A stretch of 64,000 nucleotides of DNA from Acidobacteriota bacterium (GCA_016192145.1 JACPUT010000018.1:372001-436000), one strand, 5' to 3'. Counted from the first letter of the stretch, positions 53,291 to 61,885 are shown. Notes: a model not told the origin generated them from the letters alone. A program made the numbers and translations.

Positions 53291-54481
53291 ATGGACGCAT
53301 CCCGCTGGCCCTACCCCCTCCTTCGCCTGAAGCCCGGAAAGGAAAAGCTCCTCTCCAAGCGCCATCCCTGGATCTACAGCGGAGCCGTAGCCGCTCCCGC
53401 GGAATCGCCCCTGGTGCGCATCGCCGATGACTCCGGAAACGTGGTGGGGGTGGGCTCCGCTTCGGCCACCAATCCCCTGGCCGCCCGGGTTTTCCGGTTC
53501 GAGGATGCGCCCCTGGATGAAGCCTTCTTCGCGCACCGCTTCGAGATGGCCCTGCAGCTTCGCAAGGATCTGGGGCACACGGATCCCAAGGAGGGCGTGC
53601 GCTGGGTCTTCGGGGAGGGCGACCTGCTTCCGGGCCTCGTGGTGGACCGCTACGCTCATGCCCTGGTGATCCAGGTGGGCACGGCCGGGCTCGAGGCCCT
53701 GCGCCATGTCTGGGGTCCCGTGCTGGAGGCCATTGGCCGCCGCGAGGGCTGCACGGTGTTCGTGGAACGCAGTCAGAGCGGCCGCAAGGAAGAGGGGCTC
53801 GCCCCCGTGAACCGCATCCTGAAGGGCAGCCTCGGCGGCCCCATCACCATCCATGAAGGCCCCGCCCGCCTCACCGTGGACCTCCTCAAGGGCCAAAAGA
53901 CGGGCTTCTTCCTCGATCAGCGGGCCCACCGCCTGCAGATGGGCGCCCTGGCCAATGGCAAGCGCGTGCTCAACGCCTTTGGCTACACGGGGGGCTTCAG
54001 CATCCACGCGGGGCTCGGCGGCGCCGTGGAAGTGGCCACCCTGGACACGAGCGCCGGGGCCCTGGATCAGGCGGAGGCGGATTGGAAGGCCAATGGCCTC
54101 GACCTCGCGGTCCACACCCGCATGGAAGGTGATGCCTTCGACTTGATGCGCCAGCTGGATGCGGAATCCTGGGACCGGGTCATCGTGGATCCTCCGGCCT
54201 TCGCCAAGCAGCGCAAGGACGTGGACAACGCCTTCAAGGCCTACAAGGACGTCTTCCGCCTCGGCGCCCGCGCCACGGCCCCTGGCGGAATGCTCTGGTG
54301 CTACAGCTGCAGCCAGCACCTGGATCGAACGCGCTTCCAGGAAGCCGTGTGGACGGCCCTCCTGGAAGCCGGCCGCGATGCCCAGGTCCTCGCCCACCTG
54401 GGCCAGCCCGCGGATCATCCTTACGCCCTGAACCACCCCGAGGGCTTCTACCTCAAGGGGTTGTGGCTGAGGGTGCTGTAG
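53291..54481 (+). CDS. RlmI-like class I SAM-dependent rRNA methyltransferase
   Basis: 396 residues. An N-terminal PUA domain (KRHPWIYSGAV) precedes the EEHEE region and a Rossmann methyltransferase with KTGFFLDQRAHR, NAFGYTGGFSIHAG and the catalytic strand VIVDPPAFAK. This matches 23S rRNA m5C methyltransferases RlmI and relatives, including a CSCSQH-like Cys motif (YSCSQHL). The 3' end overlaps the convergent DUF418 gene by 29 bp. Confidence 0.92.
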   Translation: MDASRWPYPLLRLKPGKEKLLSKRHPWIYSGAVAAPAESPLVRIADDSGNVVGVGSASATNPLAARVFRFEDAPLDEAFFAHRFEMALQLRKDLGHTDPKEGVRWVFGEGDLLPGLVVDRYAHALVIQVGTAGLEALRHVWGPVLEAIGRREGCTVFVERSQSGRKEEGLAPVNRILKGSLGGPITIHEGPARLTVDLLKGQKTGFFLDQRAHRLQMGALANGKRVLNAFGYTGGFSIHAGLGGAVEVATLDTSAGALDQAEADWKANGLDLAVHTRMEGDAFDLMRQLDAESWDRVIVDPPAFAKQRKDVDNAFKAYKDVFRLGARATAPGGMLWCYSCSQHLDRTRFQEAVWTALLEAGRDAQVLAHLGQPADHPYALNHPEGFYLKGLWLRVL

Positions 54482-55709
54482 CGGGAATGGTGGGGCGCAG
54501 GCGGAAGGCCTGGGGGCTTCCGTAGGTGAGGCGTCGCCAGAGCCATTCCGCGGGGCCCATGCGGAAGCGGGCCAGCCACAGGCGGCTGCTCCAAACCTGC
54601 AAGGCGAAAAGGGCCATGCCCCCCATCAGGTAGTGGCTGATCGGCACCTTCCCGTAAAGGCCCAGGCCGTGGCCGTTGAAGATCCAGGTGCAAATGAGGG
54701 ACTGCAGGAGGTACTGCGTCAGGGCCATCCGCCCTAGGGGGGCGAAGGTTCCGAGGGCTTTGCGGGCCACGGGGTGCTGGAGCAGCAGCAGGATTCCCGC
54801 GGCGTACCCCAGGGTGAGCCCCGGCTTCGCGAAGAAGTAGGTGGCGCGGACCAGGATGCGCAAGGGGCGGAAGGAAAAGGAGGCGGAGTAGGACCAGACG
54901 AGTTCCTGGGGGAACAGGTTCGCCGCGAGGCCCAGGAGACCGAAGACCAGCGCCATGCGCCGCAGGGTGGCCCCGTGCCGCTCGGGTTCGGAGAAGAACC
55001 CCTTCTTCCAGAAGTAGGCGCCGAGCACGAAGAAGGGCAGGAGGATCGGCAGGCGGTTGGCAAGGCGCACCGGGCCCAGGACGTGCACCATCTCCCACGC
55101 GCGGTACTTCAGTGTGGCGAGCCAGGAGGCGGCGCCGTAGTGTTCGGCGCTCAGGGCGTTGAAGCGGGCGGCCTGTTCGAGCAGGTCGGTGGCGGCGCCG
55201 ATGCGCCCGGCGAAGGGCAGAATGAGGAGCCCCGCCGCGGCCCAGAGGAGGGGGAGGGTCCATAGGATGCGGCGGGCGCTCACGTGGAGGACCGGCAACA
55301 TGAGGAGGCTGATGAGGGCGTAGTCCAGGAGGATGTCGCCGTCCCAGAGGAGGAAGCTGTGGGCGAGGCCCAGGAGGGCGAGGGTCCCCACGCGGCGGAG
55401 GGAGAAGGGGAGGTGCCGCTCGCCTCGCCGTGTCAGGGCCTCGGCCTGGATCGTGAGGCCGGCCCCGAAGAGCATGGCGAGGAGGGCCGCGGACTTGGAT
55501 TCCAACAGGGCGCCTGTAAGGGCTTGGAGGACTTTGCCCCCCCAGCCCATGGGGTAGGGGAGGTGGGCGTCGATGGCCCATTCGGAGCCGCTGAACATGC
55601 TGAGGTTCACCAGCAGGACGCCCAGCAGGGCGAGGCCCCGGAGCACGTCCAGTTGCAGGAGCCGGGCCTCGGGGGCCACGGGTTTCAAGGATGGGGAGGT
55701 CGGGGGCAT
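54453..55709 (-). CDS. DUF418 domain membrane protein
   Basis: A 418-residue multi-pass membrane protein. The N-terminus has LDVLRGLALLGVLLVNLSMF, the DUF418/acyltransferase-3-like start, and the last third has the DUF418 pattern (GRMALTQYLLQSLICTWIF). About ten helices are predicted. Function of the family is uncertain; transport or envelope modification is assumed. AAGGA 5 bases upstream fixes ATG 55709. Confidence 0.88.
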   Translation of the reverse strand: MPPTSPSLKPVAPEARLLQLDVLRGLALLGVLLVNLSMFSGSEWAIDAHLPYPMGWGGKVLQALTGALLESKSAALLAMLFGAGLTIQAEALTRRGERHLPFSLRRVGTLALLGLAHSFLLWDGDILLDYALISLLMLPVLHVSARRILWTLPLLWAAAGLLILPFAGRIGAATDLLEQAARFNALSAEHYGAASWLATLKYRAWEMVHVLGPVRLANRLPILLPFFVLGAYFWKKGFFSEPERHGATLRRMALVFGLLGLAANLFPQELVWSYSASFSFRPLRILVRATYFFAKPGLTLGYAAGILLLLQHPVARKALGTFAPLGRMALTQYLLQSLICTWIFNGHGLGLYGKVPISHYLMGGMALFALQVWSSRLWLARFRMGPAEWLWRRLTYGSPQAFRLRPTIPATAPSATTP

Positions 55710-55972
55710 GGGCGTCCTTGGGTGGCAGGGGTTCCCCGGAGGTCGAGCGGACCCGGGTGATGATGTCGCCGTCGAGGAGGAGCAAGAGGGGCGCCGTGAA
55801 GGCCTCCCCCACGGTTTCGATCCACCCGTTCTACTCGTCATTCCCGAGGCGGTTTAGGGGAGGCTGCTTCCAGACCGGCCATTTCTTCGGGGTCCCTTGA
55901 AGGAAGGTCGCCACGTCCTTCAGGCCTCAAGTGGCCCCGGGGCGCCACCGATGCAGGCGCATGGAGGAGTTC
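55710..55972. other. Gene-free stretch between DUF418 and response regulator genes
   Basis: 263 bp hold the divergent control regions of the DUF418 (minus) and response regulator (plus) genes. I see no clear promoter hexamers, hairpins or convincing small ORF. Confidence 0.4.
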
Positions 55973-56344
55973 ATGAAGATCCTGGTGGTGGATGATGTTC
56001 CCTATGTCCGCGAGTTCCTGGTGGCGGCCCTGAAAGCCAAGGGGCATCAGCCCTTCGCGTTCGGGGACGCCAAATCCGCGTGGGACTGGTTCAATGCGAA
56101 CCCCTGCCCCCTGGCGATCCTGGACTGGGAGATGCCGGGCGGCATGGATGGCCTGGGGCTCTGCCGCTGGATCCGCGAGAGCCACCCTAAGACCTATGTG
56201 CTCATGCTCACCGGACACGACACCGTGAATGAGCGGGTGGAGGCCACCAAGGCCGGGGCCCACAACCTCGTGGGCAAGCCCCCCAGCCTGCAGGATCTCA
56301 ACGAGACTTTGCAGCTGGCGGAATGGCGGTCCACGCAGCCCTGA
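55973..56344 (+). CDS. Single-domain response regulator
   Basis: A 123-residue receiver domain. The acidic pocket is in ILVVDDVP, the phosphoacceptor Asp in AILDWEMPG, Thr in MLTGHD and Lys in LVGKPPS, all in place. There is no output domain, as in CheY or Spo0F. GGAGG 5 bases upstream supports ATG 55973. No histidine kinase is adjacent; the FHA kinase at 19751-21301 is one orphan that could pair with it. Confidence 0.9.
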   Translation: MKILVVDDVPYVREFLVAALKAKGHQPFAFGDAKSAWDWFNANPCPLAILDWEMPGGMDGLGLCRWIRESHPKTYVLMLTGHDTVNERVEATKAGAHNLVGKPPSLQDLNETLQLAEWRSTQP

Positions 56345-56347
56345 GGC

Positions 56348-57199
56348 CTACCCGAGCTTCTCAACCTCGGCATCCTGGCCCTTGGCGCTCAGGGCGCCGA
56401 GCCGGGGGTCCAGCAGGTGGGTGGGGTGCACGTTCTTCATGGCCGCCAGCATGGAGGCCTTGATGGCCGGGATGTTGGGCTGGAGCTGTTCGATCAGGGC
56501 CTTGGCCTGCTTGCGGCGGCTCTCTTGGATGGAGCAGGCGCAGAGCGGACACCCGCAGGGCACGATGGGGTAGCCCTTGAGCCAGGTGTAGCGCTGGAGA
56601 TCCCCTTCCTCGCAGGTGCCCAAGGGGCGGATCACGGTGTTCGCTCCGTCATCGCTCGTGAGGCGGAGCGGCATCGAGCCCAATCGGCCTTCGAAGAACA
56701 GGTTTAGAAGGAGGGTCTCCAGCAGATCGTCTACGTGGTGGCCCAGGGCGATCTTCGTGTACCCGTTCGCCTTGGCGTGGGTGTAGAGCACGCCGCGGCG
56801 CAGGCGGGAGCAGATGATGCAGGGCAGGGCCTCGGGCCGCTCCCGGATCTTCTGATCGATGGGGGCGCCCAGGATCGTGTGGGGGATGCCCTTCCGTTCG
56901 CACACCTCGGCGATGCGGTCGGGGTCGAACTTGGGGAAGCCGGGATCCACGGTGATGCCATGCACCTCGAAGTCGATGGGGGCGCGCTTCCGGAGGGTCT
57001 CCAAGACTTCCAGCAGCGCCCATGAATCCTTGCCGCCGCTGAGGCCCACGAGGATCCGGTCGCCCTCTTCAATGAGGTTGTAGTCACGGATGGCTTCGCC
57101 CACCCGGCGCAGGATCCGCTTCTCCAGTTTGGGGAGGAGTTTGAGATCCGCCTCCGTCGGAGGGGTGGCCAGGGACGGCAGGGCGCAGAGGTTGCTCAC
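56348..57199 (-). CDS. ttcA: TtcA-family tRNA 2-thiocytidine synthetase
   Basis: A 283-residue PP-loop ATPase with SGGKDS at residues 54-59. Cys pairs CIICS and CGCPLCAC fit the iron-sulfur ligands of TtcA, which adds sulfur to cytidine-32 of tRNAs. The start is GTG 57199, 7 bp after the rrf2 stop, so the two genes share a transcript. The C-terminal 45 residues lie beyond the usual core. Confidence 0.9.
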   Translation of the reverse strand: MSNLCALPSLATPPTEADLKLLPKLEKRILRRVGEAIRDYNLIEEGDRILVGLSGGKDSWALLEVLETLRKRAPIDFEVHGITVDPGFPKFDPDRIAEVCERKGIPHTILGAPIDQKIRERPEALPCIICSRLRRGVLYTHAKANGYTKIALGHHVDDLLETLLLNLFFEGRLGSMPLRLTSDDGANTVIRPLGTCEEGDLQRYTWLKGYPIVPCGCPLCACSIQESRRKQAKALIEQLQPNIPAIKASMLAAMKNVHPTHLLDPRLGALSAKGQDAEVEKLG

Positions 57200-57206
57200 C
57201 GCGGGT

Positions 57207-57719
57207 TCAGCCCATCAGGGCGGCGCAGCCCTTGACCTTGCCGTTGGCCATGCCCTCCTGCACGGCCTTCACGTACTCGGGGCAGGTGCAGTCGGGGCAG
57301 GTGTTCGCGTGGGTTTCGCTGCAGAGGTCGGCGATGGTGACCTTCTCCAGGAAGGTGGTGATGTGGTTGGTGAGCTGCTGCCAGAGCATGGCGGCCATCC
57401 GTTCGTCGCCCATGAGGATCTCGCGGGCCGACAGGGGATCCAGCTTGGCCTGCGCGTGGAAGGCGCCATCCGTCAGGCGGAGGATCTCGCCCACGCTGAT
57501 CTGATCACAGGCTCGGGTGAGCACGTAGCCGCCCTTGGGGCCGCGAACGGAGGCCACGACGCCGGCCTTCTTGAGCTTGTTGAAGATCTGCTCGAGGAAG
57601 GGGAGGCTCAGGTTTTGGCGCTGGGCGATGAGATGGAGGGGCACAGGCTGGCCGTGGCTGTGGTGGGCCAGATCAAAGAGGGCCTGCATGCTGTAGCGGC
57701 CACGGGCGCTGATTTTCAC
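57207..57719 (-). CDS. Rrf2-family transcriptional regulator (IscR-like)
   Basis: 170 residues. Winged-helix start MKISARGRYSMQALFDLA and recognition region LPFLEQIFNKLKKAGVV, with GPKGGYVL in the wing. A Cys cluster (LCSETHANTCPDCTCPEY) is a candidate Fe-S site but is spaced unlike the C92-C98-C104 pattern of IscR. It precedes ttcA, whose product also needs a cluster, so it may sense cluster supply. Confidence 0.9.
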   Translation of the reverse strand: MKISARGRYSMQALFDLAHHSHGQPVPLHLIAQRQNLSLPFLEQIFNKLKKAGVVASVRGPKGGYVLTRACDQISVGEILRLTDGAFHAQAKLDPLSAREILMGDERMAAMLWQQLTNHITTFLEKVTIADLCSETHANTCPDCTCPEYVKAVQEGMANGKVKGCAALMG

Positions 57720-57748
57720 CGGATGCCTCTGCTTCCCTTCAGTCCTCC

Positions 57749-57777
57749 AGATTAGGATTGTTGATCAGAACAGTCAA
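57749..57777 (-). promoter_or_regulatory. Promoter of rrf2-ttcA with a possible operator
   Basis: TTGACT and TAATCT are 17 bp apart on the minus strand, near the sigma-70 consensus, about 30 bp before the rrf2 ATG. The spacer holds TGTTCTGATCAACA (arms TGTT/AACA), a possible binding site that would allow autoregulation. Confidence 0.7.
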
Positions 57778-57908
57778 TTATTCCTCCGGTGGGGCCGCCT
57801 TTGCCCCCTAAAGCCCTCGGTGAGACCTCCCAGGGCTCGCTGGAACCCACCCCCGGAGGCGGAGCCAAAGGTCAGGCCGGGGCAAGCCGCGCCGATAGGG
57901 ATGGGGTG

Positions 57909-59480
57909 ATGCGCCTTCCCTCCCTCCTGATCGCACTCGCCCTGGGTACGGGCCTCTTCGCGCAACCTGCACCCATCCGGGTGGTGGGAAGCGAGCTGGA
58001 TGGGATCAATCCCCTGCTCATCTTCAACGAAGACCAGATCCCCCCCATCGATCTCGTGTTCGATCGCCTGGTCACCATGGATGCCCAGGGCACCTTCCTT
58101 CCAGAGATCCTGGAGCGCTGGGAGCTTTCCTCGGACCTTCGCCAGGCCACCCTGGTGGTTCGGCCGGGTCTCACATGGCAGGATGGCCACCCGCTCGATG
58201 CGGAGGACATCCTCTACACCTGGAACCTCATCCGATCGCCCCGGATGATCGAGGTCAGCGACAACTTCGGCCGTTGGATCCCTTCCATGGTCAAGGTGGG
58301 GCCCCTCACCCTGAAAGTGACCTCCGAGTTGCCGATGGCCACCCTACTGGCCGAGCTCTATAACTTCATCCCCGTTCCGAAGCACCTCTACCGGGCCGTG
58401 GTCGATCCCGCCAAACACGCTTTCAATTGGGCTCCCGTGGGCTCAGGGCCCTTCAAGGTCCTCCCGGGTGCGAATCCAAAAGAGGTGCGCCTGGTGCGAT
58501 GGGAGGGCTATCGCGGCATTCACCCGGGGCAGGCTCCTGGATTCCTGTTCAAGGCCCTCGAGACGGGATTTGTTCCCGCGATGCTTGCCGGCGGGGGCGA
58601 CTTCTTCACCTATACGGGGGATTGGCTGAGCAACTACCTGCTGCGAAAGGGGGCCGTGGGGCAGGGCAAGCTGGTCGCCTACAACACGGTCCAGGATGGC
58701 TTCAGCGCCTTGTGGATTAACTGCGATCCGAAGCGCAGCGTTCTCTCGGACGTCAGGATGCGGCAGGCGCTCGCGAATCTCGTTCCTTTCGAGGAATACG
58801 CCCGGCAGCGGGCGGTGCGGCCCATCCAGGTGGCGAACAGTGTTTGGCACCCCCTCTCGTGGGCCTTCGATCCCTCCCCGAAACCCCTTCCCAAACGCGG
58901 GCTCGCCCTGCAGTTGCTGGATCAGGGGGGATGGAAGCTGGGCCCAAAAGGCTGGCGGCAGAACGCTCAAGGCAAGGAGCTGATCCTCTCCCTGATCATG
59001 TCCGGGTCCCTCAACAGGAGCCCCCTCGTTCGCAAATGGGTGGAGTCCCTGCAGAGCGCGGGCATCCGCGTGGACCTTCAGGAAGTCAGCGGCAACCAGG
59101 CGCTCAAGGCCCAGGTCGAGGGGCGCGGGGATATCTGGCTCAGCGGCTGGGTGAACAATGGGCCCGATCCCAGCGGGGACCGCCTTCTGTACACCAGCGA
59201 AGGGATCCTGAGCCACACCAACTTCATGGGTTACCAGAACCCCGAGGTAGACCGGCTGTTCGAGGTGGGCCGACATGAGGTGGACCTGGACGCCCGCAAG
59301 GCGATCTACCACCGGATCAACCAGATCCTCTTCCGGGACCGCCCTCTCATCTTGCTGGAGTACAACCCCGCTTACGCCATCACCTCGAAGGAACTGAAAG
59401 GCGTGGCCTTCAGCTCCCGGGGGGTGCACTACGGTTTCATCCCCGGCATCCGGGGGTGGAGGCTGGAGCCGGGTTCCTGA
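57909..59480 (+). CDS. ABC transporter solute-binding protein, family 5
   Basis: 523 residues with signal peptide MRLPSLLIALALGTGLFAQ and no lipobox Cys. It has the SBP_bac_5 pattern of peptide, nickel or dipeptide-binding proteins (LERWELSSDLRQATLVVRPG, then WQDGHPLDAEDILYTWNLI, PVGSGPFKV). Later motifs (VRMRQALANLVPFEEY, and a C-terminal oligopeptide-binding half) are normal. Permease and ATPase genes are not nearby, so this is an orphan binding protein. Confidence 0.9.
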   Translation: MRLPSLLIALALGTGLFAQPAPIRVVGSELDGINPLLIFNEDQIPPIDLVFDRLVTMDAQGTFLPEILERWELSSDLRQATLVVRPGLTWQDGHPLDAEDILYTWNLIRSPRMIEVSDNFGRWIPSMVKVGPLTLKVTSELPMATLLAELYNFIPVPKHLYRAVVDPAKHAFNWAPVGSGPFKVLPGANPKEVRLVRWEGYRGIHPGQAPGFLFKALETGFVPAMLAGGGDFFTYTGDWLSNYLLRKGAVGQGKLVAYNTVQDGFSALWINCDPKRSVLSDVRMRQALANLVPFEEYARQRAVRPIQVANSVWHPLSWAFDPSPKPLPKRGLALQLLDQGGWKLGPKGWRQNAQGKELILSLIMSGSLNRSPLVRKWVESLQSAGIRVDLQEVSGNQALKAQVEGRGDIWLSGWVNNGPDPSGDRLLYTSEGILSHTNFMGYQNPEVDRLFEVGRHEVDLDARKAIYHRINQILFRDRPLILLEYNPAYAITSKELKGVAFSSRGVHYGFIPGIRGWRLEPGS

Positions 59481-59499
59481 CAATCAGGGGCTCCCACGA

Positions 59500-59527
59500 A
59501 AACGGCCGCCCGGGAAGGCGGCCGTTT
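59500..59527. terminator. Bidirectional terminator between SBP and WYL genes
   Basis: An 11-bp stem (AAACGGCCGCC / GGCGGCCGTTT) with a 6-nt loop lies between two convergent genes. Confidence 0.75.
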
Positions 59528-59553
59528 CCAAGGATGGCCCGAGCCAGCTAGAT

Positions 59554-60627
59554 CTAGAGCCGCTCGACGCGGACTTCGACCTTCGAAGTGCCGCGGACTT
59601 CCTCCCGGCGGGGCCGCTCCTCATGTTCCTCGCGGCGGGGGCGGTCATGGCGGGGGCGGTCTTCGCGTTCCGGCCGGGCCTCGCGTTCAGGCCGGGGTTC
59701 GCGCTCGGGCCTGGGTTCGTGCCGAGGGGCCGCGACTGCGGGCTTGGCCAGTTCCTTCCCGGCCCAGGCGGAAGCCACCTGGCGCAGGCGGTCTACGAGG
59801 CGCTGGGGCTCCTGCACGGTGATGCCGTCGCCGAACTGCATGGCCCAGCGCGCGATGGCACGGAGGTCCGTGGCGGTGAAGGTGGCGAGGGCCTTGCCAT
59901 CCTCCTGCTCCTTGAGCTGGAACTGGGGGAAGGCGGGGGGCGCCTGCTTCACGGCGAACACCCACTGCTTGTGCAGGAGGGCCTTCACGGGGATGGGTTC
60001 GCCGCCCAGCCAGCCGCCGATCTGGTTGCCGGGGGTGCCCTCCGCGTAGGGGCCCTGGGCGGCGCGGCCGACGCCTTCCACCTCGTTCACCTCGGCGAAG
60101 AGATCCAGGCGGTGGTGGCGTTCGGCGTTGTAGCGGCGATCCCATCCGAACACGAACCAGGCCTGGGAGAGGGCGTCGTAGGTGAGCTGGCGGGGTTCGA
60201 AGGTGCGGGGGGCGTTGGCGTCCTGATCCTTGAAGATCAGCTCCACGGGGCGGTTTTCGCGGATGGCGGCGAGCAGGGCGGGGAAGGGGAAGGCCAGCGG
60301 GTCCCCACTGGGGGCGGGGGCCTCGGTCTTCTTCACGCCGTCCTTCGGCCGATGGGCCTCCGCTTCCTGCTCCGGCCTGGCCTTGGCGGCCTTGGGCTTC
60401 GCCTCCACGGCGGGCTCGGGCGCGACGGGGACTTCAGCCAGGGGCTCTTTGGCGGCGGCCTTCCTGCTGGTCTTCTTAACGGCCTCGGCGGCGGTTTCCG
60501 CCTTCGGAGCCTTGGCGGCGGCCTTCTTAGCGGGTGCCTTCACAGCCTCCGCCTCGATCTTGGCCTTCACGGCCTTCTTGGGCTTGGCTTCTGAAGGAGC
60601 GGTCTTGGGGGTGCGCTTGATGGCCAT
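59554..60627 (-). CDS. WYL-domain protein with histone-H1-like N-terminal tail
   Basis: 357 residues. Residues 1-108 are a Lys/Ala/Pro-rich low-complexity tail (e.g. VKAPAKKAAAKAPKAE). Residues about 110-295 are a WYL fold (AIRENRPVELIFKDQ, FEPRQLTYDALSQAWFVFGW, RRYNAERHHRLDLF). The last 55 residues are Arg/Glu/Pro repeats (RPEREPRPEREARPERE). There is no helix-turn-helix, unlike most WYL regulators. The tails suggest nucleic-acid binding. It is the reason to suspect a nucleoid or RNA-linked role, but this is inference. Confidence 0.8.
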   Translation of the reverse strand: MAIKRTPKTAPSEAKPKKAVKAKIEAEAVKAPAKKAAAKAPKAETAAEAVKKTSRKAAAKEPLAEVPVAPEPAVEAKPKAAKARPEQEAEAHRPKDGVKKTEAPAPSGDPLAFPFPALLAAIRENRPVELIFKDQDANAPRTFEPRQLTYDALSQAWFVFGWDRRYNAERHHRLDLFAEVNEVEGVGRAAQGPYAEGTPGNQIGGWLGGEPIPVKALLHKQWVFAVKQAPPAFPQFQLKEQEDGKALATFTATDLRAIARWAMQFGDGITVQEPQRLVDRLRQVASAWAGKELAKPAVAAPRHEPRPEREPRPEREARPEREDRPRHDRPRREEHEERPRREEVRGTSKVEVRVERL

Positions 60628-60676
60628 GGGGGAACTCCAGCTTCATCTTCACCCAGCGGGCGTCAACCGTCCAACG

Positions 60677-61612
60677 TCAGGATGTGGCCCGTGGGTGCAT
60701 CCGGTCGTAGAGCTCCTTCAGCCGGGCCCGGTGCACATGGGTGTAGATCTGCGTGGTGCTGATGTCCGCATGTCCGAGCATGGCCTGCACGGCCCGCAGG
60801 TCGGCCCCATGATCGAGCAGGTGGGTGGCGAAGGCGTGCCGCATGACATGGGGGCTGACGCGCTCCGAGGGCACGCCGGCCTTGATGGCGTAGGCCTTCA
60901 CGAGCCGCCAGAGCTGCTGCCGGCTGAGGCCATCCCCGTGACGGCCCACGAAGAGCGCATCCGACCGGGGTTTGAAACCGGGCCGCACCGCCAGCCAGGC
61001 TCGCAGCCAGGAAGCCGCGGAATCCCCGAAGGGGATGAGCCGCTCCTTCCGCCCCTTGCCCATCACCTTCAGAAAGCCCTGGTCCAGGAACACGGAAAGC
61101 GCCGGCAACTCGGCCAGTTCGCTCACCCGAAGGCCGGATGCGTAGAGCAGCTCCAGCCAGGCGCGGTCGCGGATGCCCAAGGGAGTTCCGGTATCGGGCG
61201 CGGAGAGGATGGCTTCCACGCTGATCTCGCTGAGGGTCTTCGGCAACCGGCGGGGCGGGCGCGGAGCCTTGACGACGGCTTCCGGGCCCACCGCACCCTC
61301 GCCCTCCAGGCGGAGAAAGGCGAGGAGGGAGCGCAGGCTGCTGCCCATGCGGGCGAGGCTGCGGCTGGCCTTGCCCAGGGTCTGCTGATGGACGAGAAAG
61401 GCGTTGACGTCCTCCCGCCCGAGGTCGGAGGGAGGGCGATTCCGATCACAAGCCCACGCGGCAAGCTGATGGAGATCCGATAGATATCCTTCGGCCGTGC
61501 GGGGACTCAGGCCCCTCTCCACCACCAGATGGGTGCGGAGCTCCCGGAGGCTGGGGCCCCACCCCAGAGGCCAACCGTGTTCGGGCTCAAGGATTTCCTT
61601 CGGGCGGGGCAT
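60677..61612 (-). CDS. Tyrosine recombinase, XerC/XerD type
   Basis: 311 residues. The N-terminal SAM-like domain begins LRTHLVVERGLSPRTAEGYLSDL. The catalytic residues are Arg in ASGLRVSELAEL, Lys in GKGRKERLIPFG, HxxR in HVMRHAFATHL, His in LGHADIS and the nucleophile Tyr in QIYTHV. It resolves chromosome dimers at dif in other bacteria. The start codon directly abuts the 61614-61885 element, so no normal leader is visible; the first 20 residues may be altered. Confidence 0.93.
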   Translation of the reverse strand: MPRPKEILEPEHGWPLGWGPSLRELRTHLVVERGLSPRTAEGYLSDLHQLAAWACDRNRPPSDLGREDVNAFLVHQQTLGKASRSLARMGSSLRSLLAFLRLEGEGAVGPEAVVKAPRPPRRLPKTLSEISVEAILSAPDTGTPLGIRDRAWLELLYASGLRVSELAELPALSVFLDQGFLKVMGKGRKERLIPFGDSAASWLRAWLAVRPGFKPRSDALFVGRHGDGLSRQQLWRLVKAYAIKAGVPSERVSPHVMRHAFATHLLDHGADLRAVQAMLGHADISTTQIYTHVHRARLKELYDRMHPRATS

Positions 61613-61613
61613 G

Positions 61614-61885
61614 GGGGCCTGGGAAGCAATAAATCTTACGATCGCGAAGGGCGCCGACCGAGGCAGGCCAGGCAGGCGAGGCTAAGCGTAGCGGGACTAC
61701 GAGTGCCGAGCCTAACGCCGCATGGCGAGAGTCGCCGCCCTTCGCCCGGAGGGTAGGTGGCTCTCCGCGCCCCCAGCATCGTCGGCCATCTTGTCCCTAG
61801 GCACCACTAGGGCCTGCGACGCCCTTCTTGCTGGATGACGTGGATAGCCACCTACGATTGTAAGATTTATTGCTTCCCAGGCCCC
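61614..61885. mobile_element. 272-bp nested palindromic element (MITE-like or structured RNA)
   Basis: 31-bp ends match as inverted copies with one mismatch (61614-61644 and 61855-61885, core GGGAAGCAATAAATCTTAC). Inside are two large hairpins: GCGAAGGGCGCCGAC (61644-61658) with GTCGCCGCCCTTCGC (61731-61745), and GTAGGTGGCT (61754-61763) with AGCCACCTAC (61846-61855). A smaller CGTAG/CTACG hairpin lies in the first. No ORF and no clear target duplication. It fills the xer-acpP gap. Confidence 0.7.

Noticed and set aside
52211-54436. Upstream extension of the barrel-like protein to 1240 residues
   Set aside because: The extra part is antisense to the desulfurase and methyltransferase genes; a signal peptide marks the true start near 52195.
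55710-55841. Longer N-terminus or small ORF upstream of the DUF418 gene
   Set aside because: The added residues are Ser/Arg/Pro-rich without motif and the ATG at 55709 has a good Shine-Dalgarno site.
61614-61885. tRNA, integron attC site or insertion sequence
   Set aside because: No cloverleaf or T-loop motif and no transposase. A GCCTAAC stretch resembles an attC box, but there is no matching GTTRRRY partner in the right place.
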